Below are positions 1 through 7,989 of a stretch of 10,355 nucleotides of DNA, piece after piece. The position numbers and the translations under genes were made by a program. How positions within the stretch are numbered: position 1 is the stretch's first letter; each line of letters opens with the position of its first letter. The stretch covers positions 1 through 10,355 of the forward strand of contig JANBQC010000801.1 of assembly GCA_027576995.1 (NCBI GenBank), written 5' to 3'. The notes below the pieces were generated by a model, which made no database searches, had not been told where the DNA came from, and saw only the letters and a program-made list of their open reading frames with translations. The stretch is from Dimargaris cristalligena. Taxonomy: Eukaryota > Kickxellomycota > Dimargaritomycetes > Dimargaritales > Dimargaritaceae.

Positions 1-71
1 ATCACACCACCGGCGACCAAGTGGGCGAGTAGGGCAGTGATGACGAGAAGGTATCCATTAATTACGCGCAT
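1..71 (-). CDS. Partial secreted or membrane protein, N-terminal signal peptide only (runs off left edge)
   Basis: An ATG at 71-69 on the minus strand opens a frame that stays open for 23 codons to the window edge. The residues are MRVINGYLLVITALLA followed by HLVAGGV. This is a textbook signal peptide: a short n-region with one Arg, a hydrophobic core at about residues 7-19 (YLLVITALLAHLV), and small residues at 20-22 (A-G-G) where signal peptidase could cut. The protein would therefore enter the secretory pathway, either for export or for anchoring at the wall or membrane. Nothing of the mature protein is in the window, so no family can be named. The start is supported by the pyrimidine-rich leader directly upstream and by TATA-like elements at 120-111 and 414-407. 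An upstream in-frame start or a 5'UTR intron is not excluded. Confidence 0.6.
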   Translation of the reverse strand, partial: MRVINGYLLVITALLAHLVAGGV

Positions 72-420
72 AGTGGAGAGTGGATAACCGGTCAATGAGA
101 AATGGGTATGAATATATAAACGTGTGTGTGAAGGGGGTCAATAATTATGGACTGGGAAATGATTTCAATTGTGATATGGTTACGGAAAAGGAAAAGCAAT
201 AAAGAGTGGGCTAGTGGAAGCTGGATAGAGGGGGGGGATGTAGTAATGTAATCAATCCAAGAGGGAACAGAGTGAAATGATGAAAGGGGGTGGGGTGGGC
301 CAGATGTGGAGATAAATAAAGTTACATGGGTACGGTAATGGTGGATAAGGGGAAAATAGAAGAGGAATGGGTTGATGGACTACACTTTCACCGAGCAAGG
401 AGGCGTCTTTTATAGTGAAC
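72..420 (-). promoter_or_regulatory. Promoter and pyrimidine-rich leader of the left-edge secreted-protein gene
   Basis: Read on the minus strand, this stretch is pyrimidine-rich with repeated runs of C and T, as is common just upstream of fungal start codons. A good TATA box, TATAAAAG, lies at 414-407. Initiation about 30 bases below it would give a leader of roughly 300 bases. A second AT-rich element, TTTATATATT (120-111), sits about 40 bases before the ATG and could serve a short-leader transcript instead. If the long leader is made, it contains a start-stop element ATGTAA at 327-322, the shortest possible upstream ORF. Which transcript is made is inference. Confidence 0.45.
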
Positions 421-854
421 AACTGGCAATATAACATACCCATGTAACAGCGTCTATACCCATAGATTAACTACCGAGTACGCTGTAGCATGGGACTAAT
501 GAATGTCTCCACCAACAGCGTGTCTCTCGTGTCAATCATCTCTTTTTCCTTCGCGTGTTTATCAACGGCCCCTACGTTTCCCCTCTATTTCCCGGCCCCC
601 TTCCCTTCTCTTGGTTTGATGCGATTTTTCGGTCGCGGACACTCAATATAATTGGCCGCCGTAGTAATGCCCCCCTTTCCTTGCAATCCATATCAGGCTA
701 GGGGTGCCAACTTCCAATACCCTTGCCTAGTTATCCGCTGATACGGGGGGTTTTTTTAATCTATCCACAGTGTAAACATCGATACAATCATTAAAGATCG
801 GTGTTGGGTAGCACTTTGTGACCCTGGGCTAATCTGGTGATCCTATGTTGACCG

Positions 855-874
855 TATAGTGGTTTATAGTGGTT
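855..874 (+). repeat. Perfect 10-base tandem duplication (TATAGTGGTT x2)
   Basis: The unit TATAGTGGTT occurs twice in direct succession at 855-864 and 865-874. It lies just outside the GC-richer island. The copies are identical, so the duplication is either recent or maintained. No protein-binding role can be assigned from the sequence alone. Confidence 0.7.
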
Positions 875-1220
875 AACTGCTGGCCATGGGCTTGGCGGGC
901 CTTATCTGGGACCTTGTCTCCATAACACATGGCCAAGGAGTAGAGGCTGCCAGTTTGCCATGGAAGTTACGGGTGGCCAGAGCAGACTGCCCTATATTTG
1001 GTACTAGAATACATAAGTGGTACTTCCCCAAAGCGCCCTACACCCTGCCAATCCAAAATCTGGCGGGTAGGTGGTGCCGATATAGGCATTGGGGTTTGAA
1101 CAGGCGGGATAGATGGGCACTTGAATTTCCATGACCTTGGTGGCGGGGTTTTTCCACGACAGTATTATCTGACAATGGGCTGTTGAGGATAATATACGCC
1201 AGAACTTAGCATTAGACTAA
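870..1220. other. GC-richer island with open frames on both strands, no family recognised
   Basis: The minus strand has one frame open from 1216 to a TAG at 1006-1004 (70 codons, first ATG at 1132). A second frame shifted by one base is open from 1037 to a TAA at 875-873. The plus strand has an 82-codon ORF at 886-1134. None of the three products resembles a family I know. The minus-strand frame has a more protein-like composition near 1138-1040, with peptides such as KVMEIQVPIYPACSNPN. It has no convincing start, and continuing it downstream needs a frame change at about 1037-1004. It could be an exon of an unrecognised spliced gene, a broken gene, or chance openness caused by higher GC. Low confidence that it is coding. 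Confidence 0.2.
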
Positions 1221-3008
1221 GCCATTCCTACCTTTAAGACTCCACAGTTTCTTTCGTCATGGTGCTGTTTCCATGGCTAGGCACTCCCAACTGAACTTAG
1301 GCAATAGGGCACTTGGTAAACTAGGAAATATATTGTGCGAGAGGGTGGTGGAGGTTGGTGGAGCTTGAAGCGAGTGTGCGGAAATATGGACAATTAATAC
1401 CAGTGGCCAAAGTCCAACCTAGCCATATAGTCTCCTATGAGAGGTTCTAATAACTAGGCATTGTGCCCGCGACTATATAATTACTATCTTAAAATGTGGC
1501 TGCGTTCAATTAATAGTATGGCGTATATCTACCAACTGGAGCAACAACAGCGCCTGACTGACCCTGGGTCTATTGAACCACTCTCATTCCCCCAGCCATT
1601 TTATGAGGTAGATCAGTTTTGTTTATAGAGGGCCCTTATCAATGTTCTCTGATATGTGTTCCTTTATGTTTGTCATAACCAAAGTTTTACCTCAAGCCTC
1701 AGGATAATAATCGTCAAAATAGCCTGGGCCGGAAATAGTCCTACTTCCCTCCATCACTTACACGCCTGGTTCCGTGTTATTTCATGCGCAATATTCTCAC
1801 TATTTGTATGCATATGAGGGGTGGGGCTCCTTGGGATTTGACCAGAAATACACCATTTATACCTAAACTACCCCATTTCCTCCTACCCTGTTTATGAATA
1901 TTATAGGTACTTTCTACTGCTCCTTTGCCTTTATCCGATCTTTACTTACCACATTTCCTTGGCAATCGTTCCCAGTTATCTTCTGGATTTATTAAATTAT
2001 TCCTTCTCAAACTAAAAACCAGCGATATATATAAATGAAATATAACGTAGAAGGATAATAGCAAGTCGATTGCAATTATATTACGCTAGTATATTAATAT
2101 GTTCCTAGCGATTACTGACATAACCTAGCATGTTAGATCCTATAATCAGAGTTATTTAAGAATCTCGGCCCGAGGGTTCTAGCGGTTTATTGTATAGGAG
2201 TAAACATGTAGTGGGTTCTAATTTTACAACAGCATTATTATTATATAATCCCTTTTACTTTCCACAATCCAGCTATCCGCTACTTCTCAATATTTTTAGT
2301 GTTGGTACCTAACAGCATTGAGCTTTCAGTCTCATATACATTACTTTTTCAAGAATTGTCTCCAAATCTTAGTCACAAGAAAGGAAGTCGAAAAATGAAG
2401 TATATTACATTGGGGGATTTTGGACTTTCGAATACCGTTTTTTTTTTATAAATCAGGGTAAGCATTTAAATGCATAATACCTTAATTCATTACAAAAACC
2501 ATTTTACTTATTTCAAATGAATTAGAGTTAATTCTTGCAAATACAATACACCAGGGTTATATAGGGATGGCAACTCACCACTATCATCCTTACGGCAACT
2601 AGCCCTGGCTCGTTTTGACCGGAGTTTATTTATGGCCATTCAAAACCCAAATGTATTTTTTAATCAAATTGCTATTATAAGGGATCTGTCTAATCGTTGA
2701 TTAACCAGTAATGAAGGGAGTGGGAGGGGGTAGCAACTCCCGAAAAACATAAATCTAGGTCATTCGCAGACAGTATACCCGAATCCGAAAGAACTCTGGT
2801 AGAAAACGACTCAAAGCATCATCTTAGGCATGAAAACCCCCCTCGAATGAGTGCAGTAAAGAATTATATATAGAGAGTCGTATATATATATAATACAACG
2901 TAGGACGAGAATAGAGAGGTATTTGGTAAGACGGAAAGTAAATAAGGAAAGATAAACAATGGTCTCAAAATCAAAAAAAATAATCAAACTGATATCACTC
3001 TGAAGATA

Positions 3009-3014
3009 TTTAAT
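3009..3014 (-). terminator. Probable poly(A) signal (ATTAAA) of the TVP38 homologue
   Basis: ATTAAA lies on the minus strand at 3014-3009, about 43 bases after the TAA stop of the upstream gene. A U-rich tract follows within about 35 bases (the complement of the A-run near 2972-2979). Hexamer variant, spacing and downstream T-richness fit a cleavage and polyadenylation region. The exact cleavage site cannot be read from DNA. Confidence 0.45.
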
Positions 3015-3057
3015 GGGTGCTATTATATTTCCATAGGGGAGGAACTCCGTTGACTAG

Positions 3058-4331
3058 TTACACGGTTCGTTTGGATCCGACTACCTTATTCCCCAAGCTC
3101 ACTTCGGATTCGTCGTCTGAGCCGTCCCACACCCAGCTGCTACTCGACAGCCGAACCCCACTAGGCCTAGTAGCGGGTAAATGGTTGTTAGTGGACGACG
3201 GTGGGTACTGGTGCTGATTATTGTTGGTAGAGTTGATATGCATCCTCTCGGGCGAATCCAATGGCGTAGTATGTTGGCGAAGTACCGGACTTGATATATC
3301 TCCGAATCCGTCGGGACCCCCGATGGTCGTACTATCATCCGGTGAGTCGGGGGGAATCTCGGCGAGACTATCGATGGCCCGCTGGGTAAGCCGGTAGACA
3401 TATACCATCACGCCTAGACCGACCCCGAAACCGAGCAGCATCAGGACCACTTGCCAACCGGCCATACGCTCGAACAGATGGTTGGAGAAACTGGTTAGGT
3501 TGGCGCCCACATAGACATGGGTGATGAGTTTGAGCAGACTAATGGCCGTCGCGATGGAGTAGGATTTGAGCGTGATATTGGTTCCCGATAGTAGTGCGTT
3601 GATAATGGTGAACGGGTACGGCGAAATACGGATCAGTAGAAGCAGCTGTAGGTAGATAAACACAGACATACTAATACAGGCGGTGGATTAGTGGGCAAGG
3701 CATATTGTTCAATAGGGTGCGATGCAAGGCCTACCTAAGCCATCATATTACCAATCGATTAAAAACAATCTATAATAATGCGTTCCCCCAAAAGATTGCC
3801 TACCTTGAACCCCTTCTTCTCAATGGCCTTAACCGCGGCTGTGATATGGGGATTCCAGTTAAACACCCATTGAATATGGTGCTTACCATACCGACGGCAT
3901 AGCATAAAGCAGGCAATCGCCCCAGTAAGGGCCCCGATGAAGGCTGGTAAAAACCCAAGGGGGAATCCGTAAGCGAAGCCGGATAGGGTCACTGAGGTCG
4001 AATAGCCCATCATGGGCGGGAAGGCGGTGGTGAAAATGAAAAGGGTCATGATGACGGCGCCACTGAGTGTAGGGGATAGTAGTGAGAATATAAAATATAG
4101 CGGTGATACCTCCGTATTGTTAGTACCGGCTAGGGTTACGAAATAGAGTGAGCTGGGTGTCTCTACCGAACGCCCCGAGACACGGCTCTGGCTATAAAAT
4201 AGCCGCGATTTCAGGCAGGGGTTGGGTAAGAAGACCAGCAACGACGAGAAAGTCTACAGGATACTTCAAGCTCGGGGTGAACCATAACCGACCGGTCATT
4301 GACCTTCTCCCAGTGTCTCTAGCCACGTCCG

Positions 4332-4365
<34 letters not shown>

Positions 4366-4993
4366 AAGATAGAGCGTGCGGAAGAGAAGCAGCCGCCGTC
4401 ACTCAGCCAACTTACATTAATCCCGTCTCCCGAATTTTAAGACCGATATGTTCTAGCCATTCCAGGATAGGTTTGTGGTACACCCAGAATACTCCCCCCG
4501 ACAAGGCCATCAGCATGAACATAAAGGCAAATGGCAGCCAAGGGTGGCGATTGAACAAAGCCATCACCCGGCCCATCGTGGAGTCGACCGCCTCGGCCGC
4601 CACGGTGCCGTTGTGTTCGAGGAGGGAGAATGTCGATGGACTGCCGCTCAGGGGCTCGAGGTCCAAGTCCACATCGACGCCGGCATGGTCCCGGTCCCGG
4701 GTGCGGCGCTGACCGCCGCTACCTACGACGGTGGACCCCTCCTGGTCATCCTCGCCGTGACTCGAATCACTCTTATCCTCCTCCGTATGACTAAACGAGG
4801 TCCGGACGGTAGGCATGGCGCCATGGGGTAGGCTGGGATGGGTTGATATGGCGATGCGGGTACTGGTGCTTTCACCAACCGGATGGTCATCGCTGGGATC
4901 GGTGGTGGCCACGGAGTCGTACTCCCCGTGTTGAGTACCTCGTCCCGACATGGTGTTATTAGAACGCTGGCGGGTGACGCGGAGGGTCGGCAT
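3058..4993 (-). CDS. TVP38: TVP38/TMEM64-family Golgi membrane protein (SNARE-associated/VTT domain), three exons
   Basis: Coding exons on the minus strand are 4993-4416, 4062-3804 and 3645-3058, giving 1425 bases and 474 residues; both joins keep the frame. A TGA directly precedes the ATG in frame, which fixes the start unless a 5' intron exists; Met15 is a second possible start. Residues 1-140 form a polar, acidic, Ser/Thr-rich cytosolic tail. A first membrane segment lies at about 151-171. The VTT core spans about 193-330, with FPPMMGYS near 207, a glycine-rich pair of helices at about 218-247, and the hallmark IRISPYPFTIINALLSGT at 284-301. A last membrane helix lies at about 341-363, followed by a 105-residue polar tail. 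Yeast Tvp38 is a late-Golgi vesicle protein; its DedA-superfamily relatives TMEM41B and VMP1 are lipid scramblases, so a lipid or vesicle trafficking role is inferred. Both tails make it longer than yeast Tvp38 (337 residues). Confidence 0.93.
3646..3803 (-). other. Intron 2 of the TVP38 homologue (158 bases, phase 0)
   Basis: The donor GTAGGC begins at 3803, directly after the AAG codon for Lys279. The acceptor CAG ends at 3646. A branch-site candidate CACTAAT lies at 3693-3687, about 40 bases before the acceptor, and the last 20 bases are pyrimidine-rich. Splicing joins GFK to LLLLIRISPYPF, which restores the conserved VTT-domain sequence. A nearer AG within this 3' region would break the frame, so the 3646 acceptor is preferred. 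Confidence 0.88.
4063..4415 (-). other. Intron 1 of the TVP38 homologue (353 bases, phase 2), with TACTAAC branch site
   Basis: The donor is a consensus GTAAGT at 4415-4410. The branch site at 4125-4119 is a perfect TACTAAC. A pyrimidine-rich stretch leads to the acceptor CAG ending at 4063. The split codon AT/T gives Ile193, and the spliced product runs KIRETGLIGAVIMTLFIF, continuous through a membrane segment. The intron holds a (AT)14 microsatellite. It is more than twice as long as intron 2. The upstream extension of the exon 2 frame (to 4241) is intronic readthrough and is not protein. Confidence 0.88.
4335..4362. repeat. (AT)14 microsatellite inside TVP38 intron 1
   Basis: There are 28 uninterrupted bases of alternating A and T near the donor end of intron 1. 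The tract is self-complementary and could extrude as a hairpin in RNA or DNA. It is well away from the branch site and acceptor, so length changes should be tolerated. A related (TA)10 tract lies upstream of the same gene. Confidence 0.95.
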
Positions 4994-5210
4994 TCACACA
5001 AAAATTGGGTAAAGAGTGGGAAAAGGAAATTTAATAAATGGGGAGATTATATATATATATATATATACGTATATAGATATGGGATAGTCGATAGTTATCC
5101 CAAAACAAGGTCAAGTGTAACAAGGGGAACGACTATACACCCATTTCATTGAATAGAAGGGCTACTGATGCATGGTAAACCAAAGGTCGAGTTTTTTTTT
5201 GGGGGGGGAT
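4994..5210 (-). promoter_or_regulatory. Upstream region of the TVP38 homologue: AT repeat and A9/C8 tract
   Basis: On the minus strand the first 40 bases before the ATG are pyrimidine-rich with A-rich patches, a leader-like composition. A (TA)10 tract at 5048-5067 sits 55-75 bases before the ATG, where a TATA element would be expected; no separate canonical TATAAA was seen. Farther up, C8 followed by A9 (plus strand T9 at 5192-5200, then G8 at 5201-5208) could act as a nucleosome-excluding poly(dA:dT) element. Function is inferred from position and composition only. Confidence 0.4.
5048..5067. repeat. (TA)10 microsatellite upstream of TVP38
   Basis: Ten TA units run uninterrupted at 5048-5067 and are followed by the imperfect continuation CGTATATAGATAT. 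The tract lies where core-promoter elements of the TVP38 homologue would sit. Repeat-length variation could therefore alter transcription, though nothing in the sequence proves it. Confidence 0.9.
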
Positions 5211-7989
5211 GGGTAGAGACTAGAGAATTTCGGGGAGCAAGATTCAAAGTACATCCTGGGGGACGGTACAAAGTAAATTGGGTTGCTCATGCTGACCAAT
5301 ACGATAATATTACGGACTTACTTTGAAGTTGGGGTTGGGCCACAGTTCGCATAGGCTATTTGATTAAACCTGGGTGCGTAGCCTTGTGTAGAGGGCTCTA
5401 TGGGTTATAAGGCCGAAGGGTGAGGGGACAAAGAGGACTGAAAGGGGAGAAAGCACTCTACTGTACGGCTTGTTTTTAATAGTCCAAGAAGTGCAGAGGA
5501 AATAAAAATATTAGAAAAACTTACGAGCTCGTAAAGCAGCTGTTGTGAAGTACGGCAACTTCCAACCGAACTTAGAAACTCGACAAAGTGAACATTATGG
5601 ATATAGAAAAAATAATTGTAAGCCTAAGGGGGGAGGAATCAAGTAACACTTGGCAAAAGGTGAAGAAGAGGTGTGGATAGTGCCAAGAAGTTTAGGCTAT
5701 TTGTGGCTAAACAACCATCGCTTGGGTACTACGCAATGCCATGCTAATAAAATAAATACCACAGTAGGCCTCTCCCATTGCGATGGATGGCTCAGTTCCT
5801 CTACACCAGCGCCGATCTAATAATATACTGAGAGTTTTAGGCCCAGTAGGAATGCGAAAATGAAGACGGTTTTTAGCCAGAGTTATTAAAGATGCCGTAG
5901 TTGGTCACAACCATCATAACCACTTGGTAAATTGAGAACTGCACTGCCACTTACTTATCTTTGGCAAGTACAAATGGGCGATCAAATAAAAGGCATCCAA
6001 CTATTCTGGGGATTACGCCACCTTATATTACACGCAAGCCCCTATTACCTGCAGGCCAGTCTAGGTTTGGCGGGACATTGATTATTATCCGCGGTGGCAT
6101 GTTGGTAGCGACAACCGAGTCGGGGATTCTTTCTCGGCCCAGATAATACGAACCATGAGGGTTGGAGGTTTTCTACCTCTCTATGCCGTATCATTTATGA
6201 GTGGGCTGGGCGGTTCATGTCCAATGTGCCATTAAAACGATGCCTAGCCAAGGAGCAGTAGATATTGCAGAGGGTGTTTTATTGGCGGATAATTTAAACT
6301 GAGATGCAGCGATATAAAAAATCGAGCATTACTATAGATAGCTAAACCAACAACAGATGTACGCTTATAGTAATTTGTTTTGGACAACTGCGATATTAAT
6401 CAATATGGGAAATATTCAGCCAGGCTGTATAGCGAAGAATCCGTTGGATGAGGCGAATATTACTTGTTAAAAATTGTTATCCCGTCTATTTTCCTGTACA
6501 CTTATCATTCAATATCTTTTACAGCTGGGCCGAATTTCACCCATATATTTTTCGAGGTCAACGCAAAAGGTGATGGTGGTCTACAGTAGTAAATTAGGGA
6601 TTTTCCCCATCGGCAGTCCGAGACAGTTATTTTGAATAATGGATAATAAGAATCTACCAGGGTAAGTAGACGATGGGTAATTAGGAAATTAATAAAAGGT
6701 TGAGTTCATTACTTCACAAAATAACTGAGAGGAGTGGAGAGTGCGCCAACTGTCATTGCAGGAGTGAGAAATCAGGCCACCAATATAGTGTACATTTTCA
6801 TTCTTTTACAAGGCTAACTCCAAATGAAGTGAAGGGGTGAATACCTGGCAAAAAGGCATGGAGGATCCATTCTCCAGTCGAAAAACTACCGAGGTAGCGG
6901 TTGATTCCATACATGGGCATATTCCTTGGGGTAACTATTAGTGGCCCTAGGAGGAGGTGATCGGTGGGAATAATCCACAATAAATTAAATTAAGGGATTA
7001 GATAAACGATCTTTAAGGAAGACGTTCTTACATGCAACGCAACCGCCAGCCCTCTGACATACTCTACCTCACAAATGGTTCCATCGGCCTTTAGTGAGAC
7101 GGATGCGCAGCTGCGAATATAAATTTGTAATCCGGCATTGGAAATCTACTATACAATGGGCGCCTGGCTTTGCCTGTTGGATCCTTAATGGCAGTAATCT
7201 ACAGTTCGTTGTACTCGACAACTGAAACAGCCAGATATGGATGGCCAGGATGTAAGATGGTTTCCATAATTTGGCACTCCGGGATAGTCAAGACAATTCA
7301 TCCCAAAAAGGGGATACAGCCTCTTTAAAATTAATGCTAAGCCAACTTATCTGTGGGGCATGTCATCACGTTTGCCAAGAGTGCCTGTTGGTCCTCTTCA
7401 TAGCAGGCTATCCCAGAAACAGTATGGGCTATACTAAGTACTACAGGCCGAGAGAAACGGGATGCCCCAGCTATTGCTAGACTATGGTTTTTGCGACTTA
7501 CAACTTTCCCTGGCCGACCGATAATTAGATGTACTGTTAAAAGGAAATACCCCTACTAGAATACATCTACTATTTGAATAAATGTATAGAGGTTGGGGCG
7601 AGAATATAGTTGAAACAAGATAGGGATGGACCTTCTCGATACCACTGCCATAATGTATACCGACTAATTAATGCCCCTTGCATTAGTTCCTTGGAACCCC
7701 TTTACATTATAGTTCGAGATAATAGGAGAGTGCCTAATAAGTGGAGGCTTAGGGGGCATAGGCAGGGCGAATTGATAGACAGCATTATTAGTAGATGGCA
7801 CTAGCGCAATCGGCTTGACGACGATATCCTAGCCTTATTTTACGTCCCCTACTACATTTGGGGGTATTATTCACGGATACTGGACCAATTTAGCCTGATT
7901 AAAGTCCTTTAGTGCTAGACCCCTCCCTGCCTCTTCCAAGTGATAGTCATCTAGCCGTGACGAATAGGCATTACCGGCTGGGGGATGAC
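5211..7989. other. Long stretch without a supportable gene
   Basis: No domain, RNA gene or mobile-element boundary was recognised. Open frames are short (about 60-70 codons) and occur on both strands, as expected by chance. Examples are 5961-6146 plus, 6980-6798 minus, and 7271-7480 and 7610-7804 plus, all without family resemblance. A perfect 14-base palindrome TTACGAGCTCGTAA lies at 5521-5534. The minus strand at about 7092-7030 has an exon-like segment flanked by possible splice signals, described among the findings. An unrecognised gene with short exons on the minus strand cannot be excluded. Confidence 0.5.
5521..5534. repeat. Perfect 14-base palindrome TTACGAGCTCGTAA
   Basis: The sequence equals its own reverse complement and is centred on a SacI-type GAGCTC. 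Such a site could bind a dimeric transcription factor. One palindrome of this length is about what chance gives in 10 kb, and no adjacent gene is identified, so a role is not claimed. Confidence 0.6.

Larger units (their letters stand above)
421..3000. other. Long stretch without a supportable gene
   Basis: I see no recognisable domain, tRNA, terminal inverted repeat or long terminal repeat here. A C+T-rich block on the plus strand at about 536-615 resembles a fungal promoter, but only short ORFs follow it (for example from 667). A GC-richer island at about 870-1220 is listed separately. From about 1250 the sequence is AT-rich with stops in all frames. It contains a (TA)6 tract at 2881-2892, a 12-base palindrome GCATTTAAATGC at 2462-2473 and short homopolymers. 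The block could be ordinary intergenic DNA, decayed mobile-element sequence, or a lineage-specific gene with very short exons that cannot be seen by eye. Confidence 0.5.

Noticed and set aside
1834..1860. tRNA B-box-like GGTCAAATCCC on the minus strand
   Set aside because: The flanking bases do not pair as a T-stem, and no A-box or acceptor stem was found at the right spacing.
3099..3401. 100-residue minus-strand ORF
   Set aside because: It lies in another frame inside exon 3, which encodes the conserved VTT end and the C-terminal tail. It is a frame shadow.
3759..4241. Full 160-residue open frame as a separate protein
   Set aside because: Its two ends are readthrough of intron 1 (above 4062) and intron 2 (below 3804). 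Only the middle is exon 2 of the TVP38 homologue.
4475..4831. 118-residue plus-strand ORF
   Set aside because: It is antisense to GC-rich exon 1 of the TVP38 homologue and has no independent support.
7140..7320. Minus-strand 53-codon frame with Cys-rich peptide (LYPLFGMNCLDYPGVPNYGN)
   Set aside because: No start codon context, signal peptide or domain. Several other chance frames of this length occur nearby on both strands.
1002..7567. Shared 13-base word TACTAGAATACAT near 1002 and 7554 as a dispersed repeat
   Set aside because: The match does not extend on either side, and one such 13-mer match is expected by chance within a window of this size.
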